Positions 25,318-34,353 of a stretch of 64,000 nucleotides of DNA are shown here, in pieces. Location of the stretch: assembly GCF_014287275.1 (NCBI RefSeq), contig NZ_JACONZ010000002.1, forward strand, positions 620,001 through 684,000. Reading direction: 5' to 3'. The notes beneath the pieces are model-generated. The model was given only the letters and a program-made list of their open reading frames with translations. It ran no database searches and was not told the origin of the DNA. Origin of the DNA: Anaerofilum hominis. Its GTDB lineage: Bacteria > Bacillota > Clostridia > Oscillospirales > Ruminococcaceae. Both the position numbers and the translations under genes were made by a program. Numbering within the stretch: the first letter of the stretch is position 1; each line of letters starts with the position of its first letter.

Positions 25318-26700
25318 CTATGCCTGCTTTTCCGGCGTGGGGCATCCGCGGATGAGCACCGGGTCGCGGCGGAACAGCTGCGCCAGCATCAGCGCGGCCG
25401 CGGCCGCGGCTGCCACCTCGGCGACGATGAAAGAGACCCACACGCCCTCCAGCCCCATCGGCCCGGCCAACAGCCAGGCCAGCGGCAGCGTGATGGCGAA
25501 TTGCCGCAGCAGGAAGATCACCAGGCTGGAACGGCCGCGGCCCACCGCCTGGAACAGGGTGGGGATGCAGCAGCCCAGCGCTGCGGGCAGATAGCTGCAC
25601 CCCAAGATGCGCAGGGCGGGTACGCCGATGGAGGTCATCTCCGGCCCTGCGCCGAACAGCGCCAGCAGCGGGCCGGGCAGCAGCACAAACAGCAGATTGC
25701 CCGCGGCCAGGATGGCCGCCGAGACGATCAGGCTGTCCCGGAAACAGGCCACCACGCGGCCGCGGCTGCGGGCGCCGTAGTTGTAGCCCATGATCGGCAT
25801 CGCGCCCTGGGCCATGCCGCTGACCGGCATAAAGACAAAGGTCTGCAGCTTGTAATAGATGCCGAACACCGAGACCGCTGCCTCGGAAAAGCGCATCAAC
25901 AGGCTGTTGAGCCCCATCACCAGCACGCTGCCCAGGCTGTTCATCAGGATGGTGGGCGCGCCCACGTTGTAGATCTCGCCGATCACCGCGGGGCGGAACT
26001 TGAGACGCCGCAGGTCAAGCCGCACCTCATGCTCTTTTTTGAACAGAGAAAAAAAGGCAAGAGCCATCGAAGCCAGCTGGCCGATAATGGTGGCCAGGGC
26101 TGCGCCGCGCACCCCCATCTCAGGGAAGCCGAACAACCCGAAGATCATGATCGGGTCAAGGATGATATTGACCACGCAGCCCAGCGCCTGCATCAACATG
26201 GGCCAGACCATATTGCCGGTGGCCTGCAGCATTTTTTCAATGGCGATCTGTACCTGCTGGCCCACGCAGCCCACCAGAACGATAAACAGATAGTCCGCCC
26301 CGAGCCCCAGGATGACGGGGGAACTGGTGAACATGGACAAAAACGGCTTTGTGAGAAAAAGCCCCAGCAGCACAAAGAGCAGATAGTGGGCCAGTGAGAG
26401 CAGCAGCCCGTGGGCCACCGCGCTGTTGGCGGCGTCCCGGTCCCCCTCGCCCAGTTTGCGGGCGATGTAACTGCTGATACCCACGCCGGTGCCCACCGCC
26501 ACGGCAAGCGCAAAGTTTTGAAGCGGAAAAGCGAGGCTGACCGCGGTCAGCGCGTCGGCGCTGTAGCGCGCTACGAACATGCTGTCGATGATGTTGTACA
26601 GGCTGCCTAGCAGCATGGAGAGCATCGGCGGCAGCGCCATGCTCATCAGCAGCGGGAAAACAGGTTTTGCCGCCATCTTGTTGTTTGGAGCAGAGTGCAT
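25318..26700 (-). CDS. MATE-family efflux transporter
   Basis: 460 residues, twelve membrane helices in two related six-helix bundles. The first starts KPVFPLLMSMALPPMLSMLLGSLYNIIDSMFVARY, the usual MATE/NorM opening, and the second includes MGLNSLLMRFSEAAVSVFGIYYKLQTFVFMPVSGM and YNYGARSR. These proteins couple sodium or proton entry to export of cationic drugs or metabolites. The ATG at 26700 lies 8 nt after AAAGGAAGG on the minus strand; an open extension to 26814 has no better site. A second MATE gene is at 44506; the two are only distantly alike. Confidence 0.93.
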   Translation of the reverse strand: MHSAPNNKMAAKPVFPLLMSMALPPMLSMLLGSLYNIIDSMFVARYSADALTAVSLAFPLQNFALAVAVGTGVGISSYIARKLGEGDRDAANSAVAHGLLLSLAHYLLFVLLGLFLTKPFLSMFTSSPVILGLGADYLFIVLVGCVGQQVQIAIEKMLQATGNMVWPMLMQALGCVVNIILDPIMIFGLFGFPEMGVRGAALATIIGQLASMALAFFSLFKKEHEVRLDLRRLKFRPAVIGEIYNVGAPTILMNSLGSVLVMGLNSLLMRFSEAAVSVFGIYYKLQTFVFMPVSGMAQGAMPIMGYNYGARSRGRVVACFRDSLIVSAAILAAGNLLFVLLPGPLLALFGAGPEMTSIGVPALRILGCSYLPAALGCCIPTLFQAVGRGRSSLVIFLLRQFAITLPLAWLLAGPMGLEGVWVSFIVAEVAAAAAAALMLAQLFRRDPVLIRGCPTPEKQA

Positions 26701-27221
26701 TTTAAAAACCTTCCTTTCACGGTTTTGTGCGGCCGCAGGTCCCCGCGCCCGGCCCGCAGAGGGGGCGCGGCAGCAGGGACGGAAATTGCGGCGTTTTTTC
26801 TTGAATGGGTGCAAAAAAGCACAAAAAAAGATCCCAACCGTCTCTGTTTCAGTTATCCAGGGAAACAGAAAAAGTTGGAATCATTCCGGCAAAGCCGGCG
26901 AACATTCAATTTTTACTCGCTTAGTATAGCATTTTATCTGAGCATTGTAAAGAGAAATGGGAAAAACTCCCTTTTTAAAATAAGCGTTTGAGAGTAAAAG
27001 CTTTGTCTGTATCACGAAAGGACCGTCCTATAACAGGTCCAGCGATGCTGAACGCGAGGGACCGCTCTCGTCTTTAAAGCGGCCTGTTTCCATCTACAGG
27101 CAGGATCGCAGCGGGATCGGGCAAAATAGAAATTTTTTATCAAAAATGTGTAGGATTTTATCCCGGAAGTTGTGTAGATAGATGAGAGGCTCAAAAATAA
27201 AAAAGGGGAGGTGACTTTCCC
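26701..27221. other. AT-richer divergent region before the sigma-factor gene
   Basis: The base composition falls clearly below that of the flanks from about 26800. No gene is supported. It holds the MATE leader, poly-A/T tracts and, just before the sigma gene, the segment TGTAGGATTTTATCC and TTGTGTAGAT (27148-27180), a possible promoter read by the sigma factor itself. Confidence 0.5.
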
Positions 27222-27782
27222 ATGGAGGACCAGAAGATCGTACAGCTTTACTGGGACAGGAATGAGAAAGCGATCTTGGAGACCTCCGCCAAGTACGGCG
27301 TCTACTGCACTTCTATTGCAAAAAATATTCTTGGAAACACAGAGGATGCAAAAGAATGCGTCAACGATACCTACTTGAGCGCGTGGAACTCCATACCGCC
27401 CCATAAACCGAGGATGCTGTCTGCATTCCTTGGCAAGATCGTGAGGAACTTGTCCCTGAACAGATACCGGCACAATGCCGCAGCTAAGCGCGGCGGGGGG
27501 CAGCTGCCGCTTGTTTTGGAGGAGTTGTCGGACTACCTGTCCGCAGGGGCTCCTGTGGAACAGGAGATGGACCATAAGGAACTTGTCGCCGCGATCAATG
27601 ATTTTCTGGATGCGCTGTCAGCCGACAAGCGAAACATATTCGTCTGCCGATACTGGTATTTTGACAGTCTCTCGGATATTGGAAGCCGTTTTGGTATGAC
27701 AGAGAAAAATGTATCTGTGACCCTCAGCCGCCTGCGTTTGAAACTGCACAACTATCTATCCAAGAGGGGGTTTGACCTATGA
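27222..27782 (+). CDS. RNA polymerase sigma factor, ECF/sigma-70 family
   Basis: 186 residues with the two ECF parts: region 2 at residues ~10-85 (the GNTEDAKECVNDTYLSAWNSIP stretch is the core-binding and -10 recognition helix) and region 4 at ~115-180 (LSADKRNIFVCRYWYFDSLSDIGSRFGMTEKNVSVTLSRLRLKL, a helix-turn-helix for the -35). A strong GGGGAGGTGA precedes the ATG. The downstream gene overlaps by ATGA and encodes a membrane protein of the cognate anti-sigma type. Base use is less GC-rich than in the neighbourhood, suggesting recent arrival. Confidence 0.9.
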   Translation: MEDQKIVQLYWDRNEKAILETSAKYGVYCTSIAKNILGNTEDAKECVNDTYLSAWNSIPPHKPRMLSAFLGKIVRNLSLNRYRHNAAAKRGGGQLPLVLEELSDYLSAGAPVEQEMDHKELVAAINDFLDALSADKRNIFVCRYWYFDSLSDIGSRFGMTEKNVSVTLSRLRLKLHNYLSKRGFDL

Positions 27783-28651
27783 AGAAGATCGATTTTTGTG
27801 AAGTTCTCAGTGACATTGATGAAAATTATATAAAAGAGGCGCATGCACCGCGTGTAAAGAAAAGGCCCGGCTGGGTGAGATGGGGCGCTGCGGCGGCCTG
27901 TCTGGCAGCGCTGGCCGTTGCTGTGGGCTCTGTGCTCCCCACCTGGTTCAACCGTCCGGGCGCTTTATTGCCGGGTCATCCGGATGACGTTATCCTGAAT
28001 GATCCGAGTAACGATGCCCCTCCGGCCGATTCGAAACTCCATATCAGCATGGAAGATATCGTGTTCAATGAGATCTCCGAATTTGCAGACGCTGGCCGCA
28101 GATGGTATGACCCTGACCTGTATGATGAGGTCACCTGGGATAAGGACGAGATCATGGATTACTATGGAAAGGACCTGACTCCCGCCTATATCTCCGAGGG
28201 ACTGACGCCAGCGCCCGGCAATGAGACCGCAGTGGTGATCACCGATAAGAGGGGAAAAATTGCAGAAGATACCGTATGGCTCGGTTTTTACCACGCCTAT
28301 TATAAAGACGGCAGCCCCAAATTGACAGAAGAGATCGCAGCGGTCAAGGGCTTTTCTATTATTGTTTCAAAGATCGGGCTTTTGAACGATTGCATTTATC
28401 TCCTGCCGGAAAATGAGGCGAAAACTTCTGATATAGACGGAACAGCAGTAACTTTTGGATATCGTTCCATGCCTTATGGACCATATGCCCCGGATACACA
28501 CGAGCCGTCCGGCCATTATGATATGTATGTGGCTGAATTTGAGCGGGATGGCATAGAGTATCAGCTTGTTGCGGAACAACTGGAGAAGGAAGAGTTTGTG
28601 AAGATCGTGTCGTCTGTCATTTACGGGGAGGAAGCAACAGTGGATAAATAA
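27779..28651 (+). CDS. Probable membrane anti-sigma factor
   Basis: 290 residues. A short N-terminal cytosolic part (residues 1-34) with the D-E-N-Y-I motif seen in anti-sigma proteins paired with this kind of sigma factor, one membrane helix (~residues 36-57, GAAAACLAALAVAVGSVLP), and a ~230-residue extracellular domain. No zinc-binding HxxxCxxC motif is present. Overlaps the sigma gene by 4 bp, the strongest evidence for the role. The outer domain has no family I recognise and may sense an envelope or extracellular signal. Confidence 0.72.
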   Translation: MKKIDFCEVLSDIDENYIKEAHAPRVKKRPGWVRWGAAAACLAALAVAVGSVLPTWFNRPGALLPGHPDDVILNDPSNDAPPADSKLHISMEDIVFNEISEFADAGRRWYDPDLYDEVTWDKDEIMDYYGKDLTPAYISEGLTPAPGNETAVVITDKRGKIAEDTVWLGFYHAYYKDGSPKLTEEIAAVKGFSIIVSKIGLLNDCIYLLPENEAKTSDIDGTAVTFGYRSMPYGPYAPDTHEPSGHYDMYVAEFERDGIEYQLVAEQLEKEEFVKIVSSVIYGEEATVDK

Positions 28652-28781
28652 TTCTTGCGATTGGATGACGAGTATCTTTTTCTCTTGCGGGAAGTACGGC
28701 TTTTTCTTGTTGCAGATAGATGGAACTGGTATAATATGGATGTCAAAAAACGCCGGGATCAAGTCTGCGAGGGGAAACGTT

Positions 28782-29309
28782 ATGTCTGAATTGCAAATTG
28801 CGTGGTTGGAATTGATAACGGTCGGAGGGCTTGGCGCGATATTGATTTTGACTGGTATTCTCCTAAATATCGTCCTTAAAAAGCGGTGTGATCTGTGTAC
28901 AGATAAGACCAGCGGGACCGTGGTGCGGTACGGATTTCCAGGTGCAGGAAGAATGTATCCAATATTGGAATATACGGTTGCCGGGAAGCATTATCAAGCC
29001 AGGAAAAAATTTCGCGGGGTAAAGATAAAGAGAATATCCGGATTACCCGTACCTGTGCAGTCAAAAGCCCATGAAGATGAAAAAGGGTGGCTGCATGTGG
29101 AGATCGGCCCTGTTGCAAATGTGCGTCAGTTGGCAGAGCAGCTGTGGCCGATCGGCAGCAGGATGGCGGTTTATTATGATCCGAGCGATCCCCAAAAGTG
29201 TTATGTGGACAGACCAATTTCCAAAAGCTTTACCTCCACGATGTTCCTCCTGATGGGTCTGGCAACGATACTTTTAAGCGTGGCGGTCTTTTTTTTGATG
29301 CGGGTTTAA
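28782..29309 (+). CDS. Membrane protein, DUF3592-like
   Basis: 175 residues: a membrane helix near the N terminus (~residues 8-30), a ~100-residue external beta-rich part with the GTVVRYGFPGAGRMYPILEYTVAGKHYQ run and AVYYDPSDPQKCYVDRP, and a C-terminal helix (~150-172). The VxYDPxxP motif and layout are those of DUF3592-type proteins of unknown function. ATG 28782 follows GAGGGGAAA by 4-5 nt; an open extension to 28665 is not needed. It follows the anti-sigma gene by 130 bp and shares its lower GC content, so it may belong to the same regulon. Confidence 0.72.
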   Translation: MSELQIAWLELITVGGLGAILILTGILLNIVLKKRCDLCTDKTSGTVVRYGFPGAGRMYPILEYTVAGKHYQARKKFRGVKIKRISGLPVPVQSKAHEDEKGWLHVEIGPVANVRQLAEQLWPIGSRMAVYYDPSDPQKCYVDRPISKSFTSTMFLLMGLATILLSVAVFFLMRV

Positions 29310-29400
29310 GCGGCAAAATTTATAAAAATAAATTTAAAGAACATGCAGGGAATACTTTGATATCGAAAACGGTATCCTCACTGGTTCTGATGGGGAGGAA

Positions 29401-29449
29401 CACATAAAAGAGGGCTTCACCGAAGAAAGGGGAAGTCCTCTTTTATGTG
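29401..29449. terminator. Long hairpin, probable terminator of the sigma island
   Basis: CACATAAAAGAGGGCTTC pairs over 18 bp with GAAGTCCTCTTTTATGTG (one G-T pair) around a 12-nt loop. The T content lies within the 3' arm rather than after it, so a processing signal is also possible. The rest of 29310-29602 holds no gene. Confidence 0.6.
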
Positions 29450-29602
29450 CTTTCGCGAATAGAGGGAGAAGCAGGCCGGTATCAGCGCCTGCACTAAAAA
29501 GGGGGTGCGAAAATCGTTTTTCGACGGGCTGACGCGGAGAAAAGCGGCGTGCCTGCCGGCCTGCTTTTTCTGCAGATGTTGGGGCAGGTGAGGCGGGCGG
29601 CG

Positions 29603-30475
29603 TCAGCAGGGCAGGCCGGTCTCGTAGCTGGCGCTGCCCAGCAGCCGTGCCAGATCGTCCAGCGGCAGCCCGCCGTCCCAGTACCGCCGCAGCGCCGTCA
29701 GGCGGCCGGCCCCGCGCTCTTCCGCGGCGGCCAGCAGCGCGTCGATCCCGCCCGTTTTTTCCTCATCGGTAAAGGGATCGGTCCATTCCTGCGGCAGGCC
29801 GGGCAACAGCTTGCGCGGTTGAGTATGGCTGAGCGCGTAGTGCGGTTTTTTGAGGGCCGCGTCGATCCCGCGGGCGGCCAGCTTTTTCACCCCAAAGCGG
29901 GAGCGGAAGAACCAGCGCGCCAGGCGGAAATGGGAGAACGCATCCACCACGGCGGGAAAGGGGAGCTGTGCGCCGTACACCTCACCCACGGCGCGCACCA
30001 ACAGCGCCGCCGTTTCGCCCAGTTCCGCCGTGATCAGGGGCGGGGCGACCAGGTCCAGGGGCGGCAGCCCGCGCCCGCCGTCCCGCCGCCAGAGCGCGGT
30101 GTCCAGCGCCGCCTCATAATAGCAGTGCCCCTGCGGAATATCATAGGGGGCGCCCTCTGCCGTCAGAAAGGCCACGTAGGGATGGGCCAGGCTGTCCAGC
30201 GCGTTGTGCAGTGCAAAGCCTGCGGCGTAGCTCTGCTGGGCGGGCGTGACGGCCAGCCGCGCCAGGGCGGCCAGAAACGGGCCCGCCTGCTCGGCGTGCA
30301 GGCGCTGGGCCAGAGAGGGCAGGTCTGCGGCCGGACGGCTTTCCCAAAACCGATAGACGAAAAACGGGTCGGGCCCGTTTGCGCCGGCCCGGAAAGCCAC
30401 GTCGGAGGGCAGGCTCACCCCCGAAAGGGCCAGCGCGTGCCGGGCGGTGCGGATATGTGCGTATGCGTCGGGCAT
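29603..30475 (-). CDS. Zinc-dependent phospholipase C-like protein
   Basis: 290 residues, all helical, in the phospholipase C/S1-P1 nuclease family: MPDAYAHIRTARHAL at the N terminus, then GFALHNALDSLAHPYVAFL and VVDAFSHFRLARWFF, giving the scattered His/Asp ligands that bind zinc in this family. There is no signal peptide, so unlike toxin-type phospholipases it is probably cytosolic; many anaerobes have such uncharacterised members. ATG 30475 follows GGGAGGT by 6 nt. Substrate unknown. Confidence 0.8.
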   Translation of the reverse strand: MPDAYAHIRTARHALALSGVSLPSDVAFRAGANGPDPFFVYRFWESRPAADLPSLAQRLHAEQAGPFLAALARLAVTPAQQSYAAGFALHNALDSLAHPYVAFLTAEGAPYDIPQGHCYYEAALDTALWRRDGGRGLPPLDLVAPPLITAELGETAALLVRAVGEVYGAQLPFPAVVDAFSHFRLARWFFRSRFGVKKLAARGIDAALKKPHYALSHTQPRKLLPGLPQEWTDPFTDEEKTGGIDALLAAAEERGAGRLTALRRYWDGGLPLDDLARLLGSASYETGLPC

Positions 30476-30515
30476 AAATGGACCTCCCAAAAACCGGGCG
30501 GCGCCCTGCCGCCGC

Positions 30516-30551
30516 AAAAGACCGGGCCGCCCGGCGGCGGTCCGGTCTTTT
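30516..30551. terminator. Hairpin terminator between the phospholipase-like and MFS genes
   Basis: AAAAGACCGGGCCGCC / GGCGGTCCGGTCTTTT arms with A- and T-runs on both sides. It can end the minus-strand MFS transcript. Confidence 0.8.
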
Positions 30552-30697
30552 CGGTTCAGATCAAGTATTTGTGGAATGAAAGACAGTTTATCCTGGCGCC
30601 GCGCTTTTTTGGCGCTGTGCGGCAGCCGGGCGGATGGCCGTAAAAACAGCCGTCCGGGCGCACCGGGGCGGTCAAGGCGGCGGCATGGCGGAGGGAA

Positions 30698-32059
30698 TTA
30701 TTTCTGTCCCTCGGCCTCCCGCTTTTGATAGCGGGGCAGCACGAAGAAAAAGAGCGCCGCGCCGATCAGGAAGATGATCAGGATGCTCAGCACGCCCCAG
30801 GGAGCGGCCCGCTGGCTGATGGCCTCCAGCAGGGTGGCGGGCGCGGTGGCCGCATCGATGCCCTCGCGGCGATAGATCACATTGGCGGCGATGGCGGAAC
30901 ACAGCCCCACCAGCGACGGCCCGATGATGGCGGAGAATTTGCCGAAGATGTCGTAAAAGCCGAAAAATTCGCCCGAGCGGTTTTTGTCAGGGATCAGCTT
31001 GCCAAAGGTGCTGCGGGAAAGCGCCTGGATGCCGCCCTGGCTGGTGGACACCAGCACCGCCAGCACCCAGAACTGCCACTCGCTGCGCACAAAAAAGCCG
31101 AACACCGTGATGCCCATGTAGATGCAGATGCCCACGCCCACCATGAACTGTGCGCCGAACCGGGCCGCCAGCTTGGTGTAGACAAGGCAGAAAGGCAGCC
31201 CCAGCACCTGTACCAGCAGCAGGGCCAGCAGCATGGAGGTGGAACTGAGCCCCAGCGTGTCGCCGTAGCTGGTGGACATGTGAATAATGGTGTTCACGCC
31301 GTCGATATAGAAGAAATAAGCCAGCAGAAAAACAAACATCGTCTTGTAGTGGAAGATGTCTTTCATCGTTTTGGAAAGGCCGCCGACCGCCTGCCGCACC
31401 GCGCCCTTTTCCCGCTTGACAAAACTTTTCTGCTCTACGTTTTTGAGCAGCGGAAAGCTGAACACAAACCACCAGACGGCTGTAAACCCGAAAGCGAAAG
31501 AGAGGCACCAGAGCATATCGACCCCCACCGCGTTCAGGATCAAAAACGCCAGCAGCGGGATGGTGGAGCCGCCGATATATCCAAGGCCAAAGCCCATCGT
31601 GGACACCCGGTCCATCCGCTCGTTGGTGGTGACGTCGGTCAAAAAGCTGTCATAATAGATGTTCGCGCCCGCAAAGCCGATCTGGCTGACCACATACAGC
31701 ACCAGTACCGCCAGGCCGACTTTTTCGGCCACAGCCTCGTTTTCAAACCCGGTGAGCGGGGTGACGGCAAGCCCGGCGCAGGCAAGGACTCCCACCACCA
31801 TAAAAATGGTGAACAGCTTTTTGCGGAAGCCCTCAAAATCGCCGAACACCCCCAGGATGGGGGCGGCCAGCGCAATGATCAGCATGGCGATGCTGGTGGC
31901 GTAGCCCCACACGCTCATGCTGGAGGCCGAGTCCCGCGTGAAGCCGGCCACAGTGTTGTAAAAAATGGGCAGGATGGTGACCACGACCACCGAATGGGCG
32001 CTGTTGGCCCAATCGTACATCATCCAGCTCTTTTCCTGTTTGGTAAAACTCTTCAGCAA
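30698..32059 (-). CDS. MFS transporter, UMF1/Atg22-like
   Basis: 453 residues with twelve membrane helices. The start WMMYDWANSAHSVVV and the AYFFYIDGVNTIIH segment at the seventh helix are typical of the UMF1 (Atg22-like) branch; later motifs are GGIQALSRSTFGKLIP and EFFGFYDIFGKF. The fungal homologue exports amino acids from vacuoles; bacterial substrates are unknown. The TTG at 32059 was preferred because GGGTGA ends 5 nt before it; an in-frame GTG at 32068 has no proper spacing. A decayed relative of this gene lies at 59550-59690. An ABC ATPase gene is upstream on the same strand. Confidence 0.9.
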   Translation of the reverse strand: MLKSFTKQEKSWMMYDWANSAHSVVVVTILPIFYNTVAGFTRDSASSMSVWGYATSIAMLIIALAAPILGVFGDFEGFRKKLFTIFMVVGVLACAGLAVTPLTGFENEAVAEKVGLAVLVLYVVSQIGFAGANIYYDSFLTDVTTNERMDRVSTMGFGLGYIGGSTIPLLAFLILNAVGVDMLWCLSFAFGFTAVWWFVFSFPLLKNVEQKSFVKREKGAVRQAVGGLSKTMKDIFHYKTMFVFLLAYFFYIDGVNTIIHMSTSYGDTLGLSSTSMLLALLLVQVLGLPFCLVYTKLAARFGAQFMVGVGICIYMGITVFGFFVRSEWQFWVLAVLVSTSQGGIQALSRSTFGKLIPDKNRSGEFFGFYDIFGKFSAIIGPSLVGLCSAIAANVIYRREGIDAATAPATLLEAISQRAAPWGVLSILIIFLIGAALFFFVLPRYQKREAEGQK

Positions 32060-32258
32060 ATGATTCACCCTCGTTTCCGGCCGCAGGCGGGGGCCCAAAG
32101 CGGCAGTGTGGCGCGGGCGCGCGCAGGCGCGGCCCACAGCCTGTCTCAATTGTAGCATGACAGAAAATAGGCCGCAATGAATTGACCGTTTTTTTACAAA
32201 AAGACGAAAAAGCCGGAGCTGCTTTGGATGATCCGACAAATACAGCGCGCGGCGGGCG

Positions 32259-32948
32259 TCAGTTCACCGGCGACAGCACCCCGTCCCGCATCTCAAAGCG
32301 CAGCGGCGCGCGGGCGGCAAGGGCCAGATCATGGGTGACCAGCACCACCGTGGTGCCCAGGGCGAGCAGCTGCTCCATGCACTCCAGTACCCCGGCGGCG
32401 GAAGCGCTGTCCAGACTGCCGGTGGGTTCATCCGCCAGCAGCAGCCGCGGGCGCATGGCCAGCGCGCGGGCAATGGCCACCCGCTGCTGCTGGCCCCCGG
32501 ACAGCTGGCCGGGCAGATGGGCGGCCCGGTCGGACAGCCCCACCGCCTCCAGCGCCTGGGCGGCCAGCGCGCGCCGCCGGGCGGCGGGCAGGCGGCGGTA
32601 GCGCAGCGGCAGCTCCACATTTTCCAGCGCCGTCCTGCCGGGCAGCAGGTTAAAACTTTGAAATACAAATCCCAGCGTGCCGCCGCGCAGCGCCGACAAC
32701 ACCTTTTCATCCGCGCCCGCCACTTCCTGCCCGAACAGCCGCAGGCTGCCCGAGTCCGCCGTGTCCAGGCAGCCCAGCACCGACAGCAGCGTGGATTTGC
32801 CGCTGCCGGATGGCCCGGTGATGGCGGCAAAGCTGCCGGCGGGGATGGTGAGCGCCACCTCCCGCAGCACCGGCAGGGCCGCGTCCCCGGTGTGATAGGC
32901 CTTGCACAGCGCCCGCGTCTCCACGGCGGGCGTGTTTTTGTTCTGCAT
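32259..32948 (-). CDS. ABC transporter ATP-binding protein, LolD/MacB type
   Basis: 229 residues, a single ATPase domain: Walker A GPSGSGKST (~residue 45), Q-loop in FVFQSFNLLPGRT, signature LSGGQQQR, Walker B LLLADEPTGSLD and switch THD. This is the class that powers MacB-type permeases for lipoproteins, peptides or antibiotics. No FtsX/MacB permease gene is adjacent, so its partner is elsewhere or lost. ATG 32948 follows GAGGGGGA by about 8 nt on the minus strand. Confidence 0.92.
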   Translation of the reverse strand: MQNKNTPAVETRALCKAYHTGDAALPVLREVALTIPAGSFAAITGPSGSGKSTLLSVLGCLDTADSGSLRLFGQEVAGADEKVLSALRGGTLGFVFQSFNLLPGRTALENVELPLRYRRLPAARRRALAAQALEAVGLSDRAAHLPGQLSGGQQQRVAIARALAMRPRLLLADEPTGSLDSASAAGVLECMEQLLALGTTVVLVTHDLALAARAPLRFEMRDGVLSPVN

Positions 32949-33245
32949 CAAAAAAGTCCCCCTCTTCCTGCTTCCTGCCTTGCGCCCCGCGGGGGCGTGC
33001 AGCTTTTAGTGTGTTCGGAAAAGGGGGATTTTATTTAAGCGGCAAAGGCGCGGCGGCCGCCCGCAGTCTGCCGCGGCGGCCCGGCAGGGCATGGGCGCTG
33101 AAAAAGCGGCGCCTGCGAGAGACGCCCTCGCGCGGGGGAGGCGGGGTTTATGCATGCCGGCGCCTCGTGAGCTGTACATGTGCGAGAGCGGCCCCATGCG
33201 CAGGCGGAAGCGGCCCGCTGCCAGGCACGGAGGCAATGCGTTTTT
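32949..33245. other. Intergenic region upstream of the ABC ATPase gene
   Basis: No gene supported. It contains the ATPase leader and GC-rich sequence; overlapping open frames on both strands lack ribosome sites. Confidence 0.5.
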
Positions 33246-33298
33246 ATTAAAAAAACAGCGGCAGACCGCGCTTCCCGCGCACGCCTTGCCGCTGTTTT
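33246..33298 (-). terminator. Terminator of the second sigma-factor operon
   Basis: On the minus strand AAAACAGCGGCA and TGCCGCTGTTTTTTT arms around a GC-rich inner loop, followed by TTAATAAAAA. Confidence 0.85.
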
Positions 33299-33373
33299 GG
33301 GGCTGTCCGCGCCGCCGGCACATTCCATGGGCACGAACAGATCTTTGCTTTTTGACAGGAGGATTTTTTGAGA

Positions 33374-34351
33374 TCAGGCGGCGTTCGGCGCATCAGGCGC
33401 CTGGGGCGCTTCGGGAGCTTGGGGCGCTTCAGGGGCGCTTGGGGCCGCCGGGGCGTCGGGGGCTTCCGGGAAACCGGAGCTCAGGCTGCCGTAAAAAGGT
33501 TCGCGGTCGCCGTCGCCGTAGATCTCCACCTCGGACTCGACGCGGTCGAGCAGCTGTTCCGCCGACGCGTTCATCTGAAAGCTGCCGGAGAGATGGAGCC
33601 GGGCAGAGGCGCTGTATTCCTCGGTGCCCTTATCCCAGCCGAAGTTGAGGGAACTTGGCCGCAAGCCGGCTGCAAGCAGCTTGTCGCGGACGCGGACGCA
33701 GTCCTCCGCAAAAGCCTGGTCACTGTCGTAGGGGCCGCGCAGATCGACGTAAAAACTTACATAGTCGCTGTCGCCCAGCGTGTCGGCCGTGGCGTTCTTG
33801 TCGAACTCGTAGCCCTCAAAGTGGACGGCGGCGGTAAAATCGGACACCGTTTTGTCGTCTTTCAGCAGCCGATAGACCTCTTCTTCCAGCTGGCGTTCCA
33901 CCCTGTCCTGCGCGAGCTGGCGGTCCGGCCCCCAGTAGCGCACCGCATAGGGCACCAGTGAGACGCCCAGAGAGGCCACGATCAGCACAAAGCAGACCAG
34001 CATGGAGAGGAAGTCATATTTCAGCTTGACGTCCCCCTTGATGAAGCTGCTCACCAGTACCTCGCAGCCCAGCACCACCAGGATGAGCGGGCAGAGGCGG
34101 AAGATCAGGGTCAGGTCAAACGCGGGCCAGACCAGAGAGATGCCGATGGCTGCGCCGGTGAGGATCAGCGCCACCCCCATCGTCAGGGTGCCCACCCGGC
34201 GCACCTTGCGCGGCGTCTGGGGCGCGGCGCCTGGGCCGGGCTGCGGGGCGGGTCCCGGCTGGGGCATGGGGTCCGGGGCGGGGCCCATGCCGGGGGCGGC
34301 GGGCTGGCCGTCGTCCACGGGCACGCCGTTGTTCTCGTATAATTCACTCAT
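33374..34351 (-). CDS. Membrane protein with Pro/Ala-rich ends
   Basis: 325 residues. The first ~48 residues are Pro/Gly-rich and cytosolic-looking; three hydrophobic helices follow (~55-75, 82-103, 114-136); residues ~140-295 form a folded external part with many Asp/Glu; the last ~28 residues repeat PEAP/PQAP/PDAP. It is the last gene of an operon with an ECF sigma factor, a zinc anti-sigma factor and another membrane protein, so it is probably part of that response. I do not recognise the folded domain. It stops just before the terminator at 33246. Confidence 0.75.
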   Translation of the reverse strand: MSELYENNGVPVDDGQPAAPGMGPAPDPMPQPGPAPQPGPGAAPQTPRKVRRVGTLTMGVALILTGAAIGISLVWPAFDLTLIFRLCPLILVVLGCEVLVSSFIKGDVKLKYDFLSMLVCFVLIVASLGVSLVPYAVRYWGPDRQLAQDRVERQLEEEVYRLLKDDKTVSDFTAAVHFEGYEFDKNATADTLGDSDYVSFYVDLRGPYDSDQAFAEDCVRVRDKLLAAGLRPSSLNFGWDKGTEEYSASARLHLSGSFQMNASAEQLLDRVESEVEIYGDGDREPFYGSLSSGFPEAPDAPAAPSAPEAPQAPEAPQAPDAPNAA

Positions 34352-34353
34352 AG

